The notes: generated by a model not told the origin, from the sequence alone. Positions 12,200-25,754 are shown, counted from the first letter of the stretch. The stretch: 64,000 nt of DNA from Apricaphanius iberus (GCA_028564705.1 JAPXFQ010000075.1:248001-312000); one strand, 5' to 3'. Numbers and translations are program-made.

Positions 12200-12660
12200 G
12201 GTGATTATCAAACAGGTTTGATATTTTTCGGCTTGAGAGGTGAAAAGCTCAGTATCCCCCTCTATGGGTACCAGGAGGTTAGTGTTAAACAGCTCTGAAA
12301 CAAGTCATAGGAGATGGTCACACTCCTTGAAAGTCTTCAAAGGTTTCAGGGATTCCTCGGCTTTGTCCAGAAGTTCAATGTCCTGCCTGTGTTTGGACAA
12401 CTGTTTATTTGCTAGATGACAAGACCTTCGTAGGTGCTCTTTGCTGCTTCAAGACTCTTTCAGTCATCTGTAGCCTTGAACCCCAGCGAGTAGCTGACTC
12501 ATTGAGCTCCTGAGCCAGTTTCCTTTTTGTCCGTGCGGAAGGAGAAGCTCTTTTATACAGAAGAATGGCCTGGGAATGGGAAGAGTCACCCATTGCTTGA
12601 CCTGTACCCCAATAACAAAAAAGACCTTTCGGATTGTGTTCACTTTTATGTAATGTAGCG
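12200..12660 (-). pseudogene. hAT transposase fragment (ZBED-like)
   Basis: The minus strand encodes part of a hAT-superfamily transposase. The first readable part (about 12405-12540) contains ESATRWGSRLQMTERVLKQQ, matching the TRW motif region that follows the third conserved block of these enzymes. A shifted frame continues with QDIELLDKAEESLKPLKTF, the helical segment that normally comes next. A TGA follows a few residues later. The BED finger, catalytic N-terminal half and C-terminal dimerisation region are absent. It is a short, broken remnant unrelated in sequence to the copy at 52700-55081 beyond superfamily level. Confidence 0.7.
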
Positions 12661-15156
12661 GAACACATCATCACATGCATTTATGGAAATATAAATGTTT
12701 AACTTGCATTCTTGGTGTAAAGTTTGAATTGTGTTTAATATGTGAAGCACAATTGTGGTTACATAATGAAGCTAGAATAACAGCATAAATTAACATTTGT
12801 GCTATTTGAGAAACAAATATTAATAACCACCTGTCTCCTCTCAGCTGTAGATTAATTTTTTTTGTAGCAGCTGCTTAATACTTTAAATGTAAAAAATAGA
12901 ATAAGAAAAAAAATCTGTGAACATAAAGGAGAGCATAAAACAACACTACACGCGTCTTTGATTTCGATGAATCCTCTGAATATTTTACTCACCAACAGGC
13001 CTCTGCAGCTGTGCTTTCACAACATTACTGATGCAACAAGCTCCATCGGGTTGAGCTTCCAGCTGGCTATGCCATCCAGAGGGGAATCAGCTATATTCTC
13101 CCCAGTGTGTTCTGTTTGAAAGGAGCTGGTGTGGGGAGAGAGGCGCTTTCCATTTCCGTATTTTCCTTTAAATCCATCATTAATCTCATATAGGTAGAGT
13201 AGCTCTTGCTGTGTCGTCAGTGTAAAGTAAAACACTTTGGACAGCTACCCTATGAGGCTCACTTTCACATCTGTATACATTTTTGGAAGTCCTTCTTCTG
13301 CAATGCAATTTCTAATCTGTAACTCAGATCTTGGGCGTAGAGTTTGTAGCAACTATATGAATCTGTTCTAGATTTGTGATACGTATTGTGTCCTAAGCAA
13401 TGTAGTTTGCAGCCTAATAGTCTTCATAATGCCCTTAATAGTAATGTAAAGGAATTGAAGATATGGTTATTATTATTACCTTGTTTTGGGTCTTGTTACC
13501 AAAAATCTAATACAACTTGAACTATTTTGACCCAGACAGTATTATCTATTTTTTACAATATAATTTAAAATTAGATCAATATAATTAGAAAACTCAAGAT
13601 ATTACAAAGTAAGCTTAAGTGTCATCCTGTTGTTTACGTACCTTTCTTGTTTCTCCGCATATTGCTTTTGAAAAAAGTCTTTCTTTTCCCCCCTTTTTTC
13701 ACTCTATTTGTAAGGTTTCTTTTTTAAAATATTAACAAATAGCATTGGTTGTTCTGTGTCACATGAGGACAAGTTTAACGGTTTCACAACTTAATGCACT
13801 GTTAATATAACTAACAGTTTTCTTTAAGAAAGCATACGCTTCGGCAGTAATCCTCTACTTGCCAGGGTCCCATCATCTGTCCCTTCTGACGGGCTCAGAA
13901 AATATTTAATCAATATTTTAAATTCAGTTACTTATTAAGCATGAGGCTGGCGTAACAATCAGAGCAACCAGTGAGAAACATTTCTAAAGACTATGTTCCT
14001 GTTCCTCATAAAAAAATACAAAACTGTCACTACTGAGAGGTATTTTTTATCTTCAGATGAGAATCCTCATAATTAAGCTATAATCAAAAGTGCACTATGA
14101 AAAAAGTTTAAAAAGTGATTGTAGAAATAACACAATTCAAAAGGTTTTTTTAATTTATTTCCGTCTGTGAACCGTTGGGGAGAGAAAAAAAAAGCTGCAT
14201 TCAGTTTAACCTTGGGTGTTTATTTCTTGCTGTAGGCCTCACTGTAGTAAACATCTTAAATCTAAAAAGTGCATTTATTACAAGTAATGTATATTTCCAA
14301 AATCTGCTAATGGATATTAAGACAAAAAAACACTCAATTGCCCAAAATGTAGTTACCGCCATAGATTCACACATAAATTATCCTTCAGCTGAGCAAGGCT
14401 CAACTCCCAAATGTAATAAAGATAAGCTAAAGGTTGGAGAAAAAACGATGAAGAAATAAAAGCTTAAGACTTCTTAATTATGCATTTTTCATCTGCCGGT
14501 ATAAACATGTTTTCTATTTTCTATTCCACTTGAAATTAAACATGAAACGTGGGCCATGGAGACACCTGTCAATTTTTAATGCTTGCCTGTTCTCAGTGAC
14601 AAGTCAAATTAAATTTTGTTCCGCTGTTATTTAATCATGTTGAAAGGATTCACAGATTCTGATCTTGGGTAGGATTTCAAATATTTCTCGAGGTTTACTT
14701 TAAAGAGGCACACTGGGATTTTTCTTTTAGTGGCAGGCAATTTCTAGCCTTAAAGGCAACATATTTTTCATGATATTTTTTATATAAAACATCATGCTGC
14801 CAGTGATCTTCAAATGTTGAGTTAGATCTGGGAAACAAAAGTGCCAGATCCAATGCCCTTTGGCTTTTTACCTTGCCTGTGAACGCATGTACACCAGTAC
14901 CAGTACCTGCATTCTGCTGCCCACATGTTTCTCCTGCATATAAAGTATTTCAAACAATTAAGATTTTTTTTTGCTGTTTTTTGTGCAGAGACTGTGGAGC
15001 TGTGGAGTAACTTGCATTTGAGAAATGTTATTACAGTTGATTAAAGATTCAAATTTCAAGAATCTTTCCAATTCTGAAGCTTTAGAATGGATTAACACCG
15101 GGACATGACTTCTTTCACATCATTGCAAATTAAGAAAATACATCTTGGGTGGGTTT
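12661..15156. other. Unassigned DNA, possible conserved elements
   Basis: No transposon or gene was recognised. Two segments look like unique sequence of the kind often conserved near developmental genes: about 13810-13990 (AT-rich core with ttaatcaat and cttattaag) and about 14500-14650 (ggccatggagacacctgtc followed by homeodomain-like aatttttaatg). No function can be assigned from sequence alone. Confidence 0.3.
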
Positions 15157-15485
15157 AAAGTTCACCAGAGGGAAACTGTATTAACCCTCTAAATCAGGGA
15201 TTTCCAAATCCAGGCCTCAAGGGCCAGTATCCTAAAGGTTTTAGTTATTTCCGTGGTTCAACACACCAGAATAAAATGATGATGGTTAGTAGGCCTATGC
15301 AGAACTTTCCAACACTGCGGAAGAAGTTGGACAATTTGAATCAGCTGTGTTGGAGCAGAGACACATCTATAACTGGTAGGGCACCGGCCCTTGTGGCTGG
15401 TATTTCGGGACTCTTGTTCTAAATCGATCTTTGGATGCATAAATCTTTAGGAATTTTTATACGAACTGATTTAGAATCAGAGAAG
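15157..15485 (+). repeat. Family A repeat, split by a hAT MITE
   Basis: The left piece (15157-15194) reads agttcaccagaggg and aaactgtattaaccc, matching 16558-16590 in another copy. The right piece (about 15448-15485) reads atacgaactgatttagaatc, matching the end of that copy (ataagaattgattcagaatc). The 222-bp MITE at 15195-15416 lies between them, and part of the original middle is missing. The family is dispersed and non-coding. Confidence 0.6.
15195..15416. mobile_element. hAT-type MITE, 222 bp
   Basis: Termini are CAGGGATTTCCAAATCCAGG on the left and, read inward from the right, CAAGAGTCCCGAAATACCAG: an imperfect inverted pair of the CAGGG type used by hAT elements. Inside the left end is ggcctcaagggcc and inside the right end is its near mirror ggcccttgtggc. 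It is flanked by 8-bp direct repeats with one mismatch (ctctaaat 15187-15194, ttctaaat 15417-15424), the hAT duplication length. It has no coding capacity. Confidence 0.8.
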
Positions 15486-15716
15486 CACTAGCACTAGTTG
15501 TTGATTTTATTACTACCTCTTCCCTTCAACTTCTGTGATTTGAGTAGTTATCCAGTGTAGGGCTGCCACAATTGCACATCTATCCCAGGGCCAGAAAGGC
15601 AGACAAAGCAGCAAAAGACTCAGCGACCATTTTAAGAGAAAACCAAAGATTGAAAAAATAAACAACGGTTATTACTATATTATTTTTCAACAATTTTGCT
15701 TTTCAATATCGTGGAT

Positions 15717-15717
<1 letters not shown>

Positions 15718-15749
<32 letters not shown>

Positions 15750-15750
15750 A
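15718..15750. repeat. TA microsatellite
   Basis: About 14 uninterrupted TA units. The preceding 160 bases begin with tagggctgccacaatt (about 15559-15574), the form of one terminus of a hAT-type MITE, but no second end was found. Confidence 0.85.
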
Positions 15751-16339
15751 GTAATGGAAGCCCTTATCCAGTGTATCCATTATCTATTCCGTTGGTGCCT
15801 ATCTCTAGTGGTCATTGGGTGAGAGGTAGGGTACACCGTAGATAGGTCGCCAGTCGAGTGGGTAGAGCATGGATTCTAGTGTTATCTATCGCTGCCAAGT
15901 TGCAGAACAAGAGGGAATTAACCAGTCCCTATAACAACTCTAATTCCTTGACAATGGCAGAAACAAGCAGCTGAAGTGAAAGTAAGGCATTTTGATCCCC
16001 TCACTGTCTTTATATCTAAATAATTTAAAGATTTTCTAACAGAAAAGTTGAACATGCTCTTCACATATTATCCAATGCACTTTCCGGTAAACCACATGCA
16101 TAACACACATAGACATCACATGTATGGTTTTACATGGTTTTTAGATTTTTCACATATGGTGACATAGGTTTCACATGTAATTCCAAATTAGATAAATCAT
16201 TTTTTTCATATCTAGGTTTTATATGGAAAATGAGATGTTTTCACATGTGATGTATATGTTATCCAATTGGCTTCATATGTGAATGTCCATGGATTTCATA
16301 GTTTATCACTCTGAAAATGCTTCGAATTTACATGGGAAA

Positions 16340-16745
16340 TTAGAGCTGGGTATCAATTTATATTTCAAGAATCGATTTGATTCCAATGATAAAGAGTTAG
16401 CACTGGATTGTGATAATCAATTCTATCTGTTCCTGTTCAATTCAATCCTCTTCAGTTCGATATCGATATGTGTCGGTGCTGTTAAAAAGGATTTGTTTTG
16501 AGCTGGTACCTTAATTGTATGGCTGCAGTTCAATTAAGCAACACTGAGTGAGTAACAGTTCACCGGCGGAAACTGTATTAACCCTTTCAGGTACAAGCCT
16601 GAAAATTGATGTCCGGACTATTCCTTCCAGTTTTAGCTGTAATAAGGGCAAACAGTGTTCAACAGTTAAATAGAATTTTCAACCTTGCAATTTGATTCTG
16701 TTCAATTTTTATAAGAATTGATTCAGAATCTTTTTTTCTGCTTTT
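16340..16745 (+). repeat. Family A repeat, most complete copy
   Basis: It starts gagctgggtatcaattta and runs through aagaatcgatttgattcc, gagctggtaccttaattg, ggaaactgtattaaccctt and ttttagctgtaataagg to gaattgattcagaatc. The first block is typical of fish MITEs beginning GGGCTGGGTATCGATT. Three further copies are in this window (15157-15485, 25548-27480 split, 29715-29950 reversed). It has no open frame that recurs between copies. Confidence 0.65.
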
Positions 16746-17169
16746 TTTTTTTTTTCAACAAAGCTCTACTGGAAATTTGTGCAAAACATAGTCACGAAGA
16801 ACTGAAAATACTTGGTAATTGAATGAGTTTCTATGAGGTTTACTTTGAGGAAATGTTATTAATAAACATAAATGATGATGTAAAGACAAACCTGATCAGA
16901 GACCACCATGTTAGGGTCTACTGTTTACTCACTGTACTTAAGTCTCGAGCCATCACTACTCCAGTCTCAGTTCCACAGCCTAACCTGATTAGGTCACCTC
17001 TGCCTCGTTTCCATTCACCTTTCCTTCATTAGTTAATAGGCTTAACTCTCTCTGGAGGCCAGGTACATATTGGATCAGCATACCAACCTGTGCTCTGTCT
17101 CATTTTCTATCATTTCCACTTTCTTTTTTTTTTTCTTTGTCTCATTAACTTGCCCACTTTTGTGTCTTT

Positions 17170-17660
17170 GATAAAGCTACATCTTCAAATGCTCTACTTA
17201 ATATCTCAGAGCACATTCTGTATCCATACACGGAAAGCCACACAGTGATGTTAGATCCATTCAACATAAAATTAATGAATTATTCATGCATCGCTTCTGT
17301 ACATTTAGGAAATCGCCGTTCTCTGTATTTATCTGTTTTCCAGTAGAGCTTAAACACATTTGCGCATTCAGGAAATATACGTTTTCATGCCGTTTAGCCA
17401 TCGCTCGGTGTGGAGCCATTAAACACAGACATCAGCCTTGACTTATCGCTAGCAATATAAACATAATAACTCCATTGGGATTTTGCATTACTCTGTAATT
17501 GACCTTTTCTCAGTTATGAAATTGAGCCTATCATTTCCCTTTTCCATGTGTGGCAAGCCTGTTGGGTGTATAATGATTGAAATCAATATGAGAATTATCT
17601 TGAGATAAAAAGCAATCCGCTTTAATGATAACAGCAATACCGTTCAGTGCAATAGCACAT
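17170..17660. promoter_or_regulatory. Candidate conserved non-coding element
   Basis: This stretch has no repeat hallmarks and contains clustered homeodomain- and POU-like words (ttaatgaattattcatgcat at about 17273-17292, aattgaccttttctcagtta, cattaaacacagac). Such texture is common in vertebrate developmental enhancers. The call is inference from composition only. No alignment was possible. Confidence 0.25.
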
Positions 17661-20600
17661 TGGTTTTCTTTTTTTCTTCTTTTCTAATCTGTTATAATGA
17701 TTAGTTCAGAGAATAATATTTTTTATACCTGTGCATTCAAATGTTTGCGCTTGTTAGAATGGGTGCACACCATATAGTGTTGCAAACACATGCTGCAACA
17801 GATTCTCTAACCAGGCGCAGAGAAGCATGGTGCCTGTTAAACCCGCGGATACAATCCATGCAAATTAGTTGGAGAATTTAAAACCTGACAAATGTACAGT
17901 GTGGGCATTTTCTGTGGAGGGCGCAAATGATTGGGAGGAGAACTTGCAAATAAGTAGGCGTTCCATGAACAGTGCGATTTATCAAACTTTTTTGCGCCAG
18001 CTGTTCCAGCTTCTATTTTTACTACCTCTGAAAAGCATGTCTTAAGTTTGTGCCACTATGATTCAACCAATGTTTATTAATGACAAAAAAAAAAATTCTG
18101 GTAATTACAAGGAAATTAAACTATTGACAGATTTTTATTCGTAGGGCACATCTTAAATGTTTAAAAGAAATCGAGCTTTGGAAATGAAATAATCTGGCCA
18201 AATGCTATTGGACAGTGTTTTCAAAACAGCCAATCGAAGATGAGCAATTGTTTTTCTTTAGTACTGATTGGCTATTCCCCCAACACTGAAGCACTGCTGT
18301 AGTGCAGAGACTGTTTCCACTGTGGGTATTAAACACATATCGCGTTAAATTTGGTATTTGAAATATTAAAATAGGCCATTATAAGTGTTTGTAGAAGGAT
18401 CCTAAGTATTGTCGGAGTTCAGCTATTGGTCCCAAACCCATTTAGGAATACTGGGGATCCAGTGTACTTCTTTGTAAAACCCAGGGATGTAGTATTTAAT
18501 GGTAATGGTAATGACTAGTCCCTGACTAACCTCTTTAAATCTGGGATATTTATTTCAGATATTTATTTCAGTCATACTGCCATTTTTTTTTTTGCAACCA
18601 GTTTTTATGTTAAATTGTTGGCTTACAAAACTGTTAAAGCCTACATTCTTTTAACAATCTCACATGTCAGACTTTTGTCACATAATCTGAATGTGTGTTT
18701 CCTTTTTACAGTGACATTTCCTGTGAAAGAGACTGAATTGGCTACTGCACCTAGTCTGTTTGATGTGACTGTAGGTCTGCGTTGTTGGGACCAAGAACAC
18801 TAGTCACTAAATTTGTCAACTTTAAAAGCATAGTAATTAGTAAATGAAGTAGGAACAAATTCTTTCTGTAAATTTTTTCCTCATCCTTGATGCATTTTAA
18901 ATTTATTAAGACTTAATTATCAAAAAAAGAATCAAACAGTAGAGTACATACTCTTCAGCAAGAAATGCTATCCTTTGCAGACACATTTTCAGGCTTCATA
19001 GCTTTTCTCTGCATTTAAGTGATTTTAATTTTACTTCAAAGCTTAGTTCCGAAAGGCACACTTTAGCATGTTGGTGTGGGTCTATTACGTTACTTCTTAT
19101 TTGTTCTTTTTCTACACTTTTTGTTCATAATTTTGTTTACATGATTAGGCAATTAGTCCATATGGTTTTGGATGCTGTACAGCTTGAATAGTTTTTACTC
19201 GTTGCTACTATTATGATATTACAGTTATTGAGAGCTATAACTGTGGCAACAATGAATTGTTTTTACAACTGGGAGCAGCTTGTTAGCATATGAAAAATTA
19301 ATTTAATATACAGTCTTCAGTCAGAGGCCTCCTCAGATTTTTTGCAAGACTTACTTCTATTGGAGAATCTTTCTGCCCAGAGTATCACCATCCACAGTGA
19401 CTCTTTAAAGATAATTGGAAGATATGTGCCACGTCATTTAATGTAACGTTTTGATAAATATATGTACGTTTTAATTTAACTAATCTAAAATCCCTTCTTA
19501 ACAAAGATTGGAGGAGCAGTCTGTGGTTTCTAAACCATAACCACTTGGAAAGCATTAAAGTTTTTTGCTGTATTAGTCAAATTTCACTACTTTTAACTGC
19601 TTTTTAGACACATTATCGTCACAGTTGTTGGAAATCTGTATTTTCAGGATGTAGTAGTAATCTAAATTAATCTGGGGGGGAAAAAATTGTCAACAAGAGG
19701 AACACCTGAGTTTATTGTAGACTGTAGCCGTGTGTGTCCTACCAGATTTCTATTTAGAAACATCCAAATATTTATGTAGTGTTCTAAACACAGTTAACTC
19801 ATATTAGAGCAGCAGGTATGAACAAACCAACTGCTCTTGTGTTGCTTTGAGAATAGAACAAACTAAACTGATGAAAAGTAATGTCATTTAGTGAGGGAGT
19901 TGCATGAATCATAATACCCATGTAGACTATATAATAGTGATGAAATGCTTAAATTTTGCTAATTTAAAAGTCCTACATGTTCAGCTATATACATATATTT
20001 ATATTTATTATTTTATTGTTACAGTGACATAATCAAGATGTTACTCATACATGTTGCACCTTTAAATGACTTATGCAGAGAATTCATAAAGATCTTCTCT
20101 GTAAGAATTAAAATGATTTGGTAAAGCATGAAAGGTCAAATTGTTATGTTTCATCTTAGAAGTTGCTTGGAAATATTTTTACTGGGAATTTTTAAAATAT
20201 CTCCTTTTAATCATTTGAATAACCTTAGTTTATCTAAGATACCAAGCATTCATACTAGTAAAGTCAAAGGTTTACTGACCCTAATAACTTGCTTCCTCAG
20301 ACTGATAATCGAGTTCTTTTGGTATCTGATTTTCTCTACAGTTTAAATAGCCTTTCAAGTTTTAACTGGGACTGCATGTTGACAATTTAGACTGTACATT
20401 ATTAATAAACTGAAACATTACCATATTTTATAGGAAAAATACACAGTGATACTTTTCTTATATCATTAAGCCATTAACAATAGCTTTCAGTTGCATTTGT
20501 ATAATTTTGTATAATCCAGGTGTACCAGCAGCAATTTAAGTCTTAAACATGCAGTTTTGTATTACTGTACATACATTAGGTTGACAGGTACATGATTGAT

Positions 20601-20879
20601 TTTTTTTTAGTGTAATTTTGCATAAACTCATTCAGTTCAGAGATTTGACTTGTGTAACCAGTTTGTTGTGGCTTCAAAGAGAAAATCCCCGTGATTTGAA
20701 AGATGAGATTAGGCAAGGATTGATGTGCTCATGAAGGGACCAGCAACATTAAACAATGAAATAATGTGCCATAGAGTAGTCAAGAATGCAAAAACATGGG
20801 ATTGTGTGTACTTATTTGAAGCAAATTCTATGTTGAACAAATTCTAGGGTCTTTTTTTCTTCTGTGTCCTCTTATTTTT
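17661..20879. other. Unassigned non-coding DNA
   Basis: No gene was recognised. The part at about 17760-18000 (ending gcgatttatcaaacttttttgcgcc) may be an old dispersed repeat. The remainder is AT-rich with short T runs and no terminal repeats that I could pair. Confidence 0.4.
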
Positions 20880-20972
20880 GTATATGTGTTGTTTTGCTTC
20901 TGTAACAACCACATTTCCCCTTGTGGGAGAATTAAACGATTATTCTATTCTACTGTATTCTATTCAAATTTG
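20880..20972 (+). repeat. Non-LTR element 3' tail with TTCTA repeats
   Basis: The sequence accacatttccccttgtggg followed by agaattaaacgattattcta and then imperfect TTCTA pentamers resembles the 3' end of a fish LINE (form: atttcccctcggggattaataaag plus a short tandem repeat). No upstream LINE coding sequence was seen, so it is a severely 5'-truncated copy. Confidence 0.45.
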
Positions 20973-23900
20973 TCTTTATGTCCTTTTGGATTTAATATGA
21001 ATGTTTTACATAGATTTGAAAACATGTAATGAAGTGGCTCTGTATGCTTCCATTGTGACACACTGTTCTTATGCCGTTGTGTTTGGCATCAGACTTTTTC
21101 CCATATACTGTAGTTATTTCTATGAAGCAAATCTTAGCTAGAAAGTGCTAACTGGTAAGGTAACAAATAAAACAAGGGGTGAGAGGTAATGGGTAACTAC
21201 AGTACTAGGGATGTGACGGTAAGCACAAATCATGGTTTTGTTTGTATTTGTGGTTTTTAAAGTCAGTGTTTTTTTTGGTACACTTTAATCAAGAAAAATA
21301 AAGACTAAAGCAAATTAATTCCTGTCTATAAATTCCTGAAATGTGTTAAAAAAAAAGTTAAGTACAGAACTGACTGGAGATTGGATTGGATTTTTATTTT
21401 CTTTTTTCAAATAAAGTAGTACAAGCAGATATAGCTAAAATATAAAACGATACAACCACTTGAAACATTCAGTGGTAATACTTTAAATACTTTTTAAATA
21501 ATATGTTGCCTATATTTAAGAGTAAAACACATTTACTTTAAAGTTGACATTTCAAAAACCTTGTGTTCCAGCAGTACTTGAATGCAGCAGGGGCAGCTGT
21601 TGAGAAAATCCCCTCTCATTAGTTATTAAAATTAATTGTTAGATTATTCTTAAAATAAAATGTGATGAGGTAACTGGACACACAGTGTTAATATGGTAAT
21701 TTAAAGTATGAAAGGTTTAATGTTACAATCCAAAAGTGAAGTGAAGTGTAATATTTCTTTATTTTTTTCGGTCAGCTAATATCACATCATCTTTTTCTGT
21801 TTGCTAAAGGGTTGGCAATGAATGGGTTAGATTTCGTTTGACCTTGTTCCAATTCAAAAGTTTACACACACCAAGGTTATTATGTCTATCAAGAATTTGG
21901 GAAAGCACATATAATATTGTAATAACTTTGTAAATGTATAATAGGTTCAATCACATTCTTGTGTGAAATGGAAAGAAAAATATCTCTAAAGAAACCTGGC
22001 AACATATCAAGACAACTGTAGACCTCCATGAGTCTGTTTATGTAATTATAGGTTCCCTGAAATTGCCAGTTATCTTTTTAAAATAATTCTATAAACAGCA
22101 GGGGAATCTGTCCTGATTGAGTGGCATACTAAATACAGCGTCATGTCCATGGGAAAAACCGTTTTTTTCCAAGCTTTAAATTCTCTGATTTATCCAGAAA
22201 TTTCTACAAATTTCTTAGTAAAAAAAAAAAAAAGTTCTTTCTATGACAAAGTGTGACAGCCCCTGCTGCAGAAAATCAGTCCTATAGTATGATGCTACCA
22301 CACTCATACTTAAGTTATGGACTAGTGTTTGTCAGATTTAGAAATGTTTTAACGTGTCTCCGAAAGTTAGTGTTTGTCGCTGTGAGCATTTCCACCTGCA
22401 ATCTGACTTTTTATATTGCTTTTGCTGTAATGGCCTCTTCCTTGCTGAGTGGTATTTCAGGTCATATTGGCACAGCATTTGTTTTCCAGTGGATAATGAC
22501 ACTGTTATAAGCCTTAGATATTTTGCTAGGACAGGAAGTTTTTTTTTTTTTTCTAGGGTTGACACGTGTACTGTATTTTGAACTACTGGATGAAGGTTCC
22601 TGTGGTGCATTTGCCTGCATATCACTGTTTTTACAGAGGAAATACTATTTTTTTTCCCATGACATCAGAAGTGGAGGCAGTGTGTTGCCTTTTTTTTCAT
22701 TTATTTTTACCTGTACTTAATTAGGAAGCTCTCATTGCGCTTAATAGATTTTTTTTTTGTCAGATTGTCCTGGTCAAGATAGTAGCACCGGAAATTGTTT
22801 TAGACAAAAGAAAGCAGACTTCTTAAAAGCATCAACAATGATGCACTTATTTCCAAGTCCTTTTTTAGCCTATAGAAGATATGTGCATTACCGTACTGAT
22901 CTTCATCTAATCAGCTTCACAGCTGCTCCTAAGGGCATCCACATGTACTATATGAGTATTAACTAAGATGTATTGAATTCAGAATCAAAAATCAGAGCAT
23001 CAGCCTGAATTTCAGAAACTTTACACGGCCAGCATTTTCAAAGGCATTAAAATCTTTGACTTTGCGCATTAAAAAGTGCTCACAAGAATTCTTGCTCATT
23101 GTACTCACATTTGATATGCGATCATAATAAATTGAATCCCAGTTTATCTATAAAAGGAAATGTTTATTCTGTTTTATTTGTTTATTGCATGTCCTGGCAG
23201 TGAGGAAAAATAGTTTTCATGTTTTCTTCTGGTAAACATCTAGTTTCAAGCAAATGTTCCTGTTTGTATTAAACTATACTGTGAGGTTTCCATTTTAAAA
23301 ATTAAATATAGTCATTCATTTAGACCCACTTCCAGACTTATCATCATCATCTGTGTTACTTGGATCTTTATAGTTTACTTAATTATTAATTAATAATTTC
23401 TAATATACTTCCTTTGTATGACAAATTGACTTCAAAGTAAAGAACATACTTTCTGTGTTTTTATTGAAAGGAGGAAACAGTAGCATGAACTTTCAATTAA
23501 ATATAGCTCAAAAGTCACAAAAAAGATTTACAACACCTACACTGGTGTTAGGCAAAGTATGCTCATTTTAATTGGGATCACCATGTTTCAAACATTATGT
23601 AAACTGTGTAGAAACAGTTTTACATTATTGAAAATGAAAAGGTTTAGATTTTTCTTTAGGAATCAGAATATTTCAGTAATTTTTGTTTTCTCTTAGTGTG
23701 TCATAATTAAACAATCCCATCATTCGGACACACAATTAATTAAAAAGTACTGAGGGTTCTTCAGTGTTAATTTAGCCAGATATATTCATACTGACTGCAA
23801 CCAGAGTTTTACAGAATGTTGTGATATATTATAGTTTCATATTGTGATACACTATATTATATTTATTATATGGATAAATCGTATTAAAAAAGTGCTTACA

Positions 23901-24190
23901 ATAGAAATTAGTTTCACAACAAAATGTACCTCTGGCCTCATTTAATGCTGCGTGGGTTGTAAGAAGTTAATACTGGTGCCATTAAGCTTTGTTCCTAAAT
24001 GCACAATCAACCAAAGTTTTTGATCTTACAAATAAATTCCCTTTTGATTCTGAAATAATCAAAACACAACATGCTGGTAAACTTTGTCAGTAATGCACTG
24101 TTTCGGAGAAGATGAACAAAATCTGCAGGGACAGATAAATGTTTGTTTTATGAAAAAAAAAATGACCTTGAAGGAATAACCTGGGACGGG
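20973..24190. other. Unassigned DNA with a possible Tc1-like trace
   Basis: A block at about 21850-22340 begins caaaagtttacacacacc and later carries agtatgatgctaccacactc. Both phrases resemble parts of antisense Tc1 elements, but no translated motif could be confirmed. At 21208 a stretch starting tagggatgtgacggta looks like one hAT-type terminus. An 18-bp perfect AT palindrome lies at 23381-23398. No genes were recognised. Confidence 0.3.
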
Positions 24191-24192
24191 GC

Positions 24193-24300
24193 TAACTAGG
24201 GCTGCTATAAACGATTATTTGGAATATCAACTAATCAGTTTTTTGGGTAAATGGTCGACTAATCGGATCATGTGTAAATTGTTTCTTAATGTAGCAGCAC
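24193..24300. repeat. hAT-type MITE terminus fragment
   Basis: It starts tagggctgctataaacgatt and continues with tatcaactaatcag and cgactaatcgg, the arrangement of fish MITEs that begin TAGGGCTGCAAC.ACGATTA. The second terminus was not found within the next kilobase, so it is a truncated copy. Confidence 0.5.
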
Positions 24301-25547
24301 ACATCTGCTCTCATAGAACCATGTTACCTCTAAGTATTTTGTAGTATATAAAAGACTGACTATTAGGATTATAATTCATTTAAAAGTAAAGCAGAGGATT
24401 TTCTGAATTTCTGGAAAGGACCGCCCTCGCCACTTTTAGGAAAAAAAAAAAACACCTTCACAATGACGAATCTTCTTGTGGAAGTTGCCATATAGATGTA
24501 GATAACTTATTCTAGCAGTAAATTGAAATGCACTTTTCCAAATAACATGCAAAACTTACCATGGTGAAGTTAGTTGGAAATATGACACGTTTGTGTCCTT
24601 ATAGTGGAGACTCCCTCCATTATTTAGCAAACCGCGCTCCAGGAGGGGACACATTGCTGCCGAAGGCTCGCTCCTGAACCCTAAATGTAACATCCCAGGA
24701 GAGGTCCCTTTGTGAAAAAGTAACAGCTGTGGAGGCTTTTACAAGTTATTTCGGGTGGTTTTCTTTTTAATTACAGTAAAATAAACCAAGCTGGGTTTTA
24801 TGGATCTGGTCTTTGTTTTTTGTTTTCATTTAAGACCACTGCTGTTTATGGCATAAAATCATTACATACATTTCTGAATTCAAAGTAAATATATGAAGTG
24901 TAAACACTAATTGGATATACTGAAGGGAAAAGATAAAAAAAGGGTGAATTCTATTAGAAAGTGCCAGAGCATAAGACTTTTATTCTTCTGATAGATACTG
25001 ATTATAGAGTCTGGGCTGATATAGGATGAATAGCTTTCTCGGTCAAAACCCCTCAACTCTGCTTTCAGAGAGCTGACAACAGGTATTCAAAGAGGCACAG
25101 TCGTGGAATTATTCATGCCTGAAGAAGCTAGCCCTCAGATTCGCTCCTTGGCTAGAATAAAATGGCACATTTGGGGTCAAGGGTTGCCAAGCTACCCATT
25201 ATCAGCCCCTAGGCATTCATCTGAGAACAGCTGCTGTGTTTGGCTTCTGTTTCTCTTCTGCATTATCTCTTATAACACATACAGCAAAACAGTGGGATTG
25301 GCACAGCGGTGTCTCGAAGAATTTCAGTGGCAAATCATGTGTTTGTTCTTAGTGGGGTGCAGGGATGACGGCGTAAGAGAAATGCAGATGAAATTGAAAC
25401 GACAAATTCAAAAACTTAATGGATTTGAATTTTTTTATTTTGTTGGGAGAACAAGAAATGTTCGCAATATTACATGTTTTACAGGTTTTTGTTTGTTTTC
25501 TAATGTTTTCTAATGGCACTACCATAAGAATTAATACAGTGTGTTGT
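24301..25547. other. Unassigned DNA with an open frame of 136 codons
   Basis: The plus-strand frame at 25103-25513 is the longest one not explained by a transposon, but its product has no motif that I recognise and its composition shifts to simple phenylalanine/valine-rich sequence at the end. The DNA under its first half (about 25090-25410) looks like unique, possibly conserved, non-coding sequence. I do not call it a gene. Confidence 0.35.
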
Positions 25548-25754
25548 GGGGATGGGTATTAATTCAAATTTTCAGAATCGATTTGATTTAAATTCTGAAG
25601 AGTTAGATCAGATTCAATTTAATTCAGTTTATTATAGATATGGTCAGTACTATTAAAAACTTTATTTTGAGCTGTTATCTTAATTATATGTCTGTTATTC
25701 AATGACTTAATACTGGGTAAGCAGCGTTTTACCAGTGAAAAAACTATATTACTA

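Noticed and set aside
21850..22340. A sixth Tc1 transposase relic
   Set aside because: Some phrases resemble antisense Tc1 DNA, but I could not confirm any translated catalytic or helix-turn-helix motif, so it is listed only as a trace.
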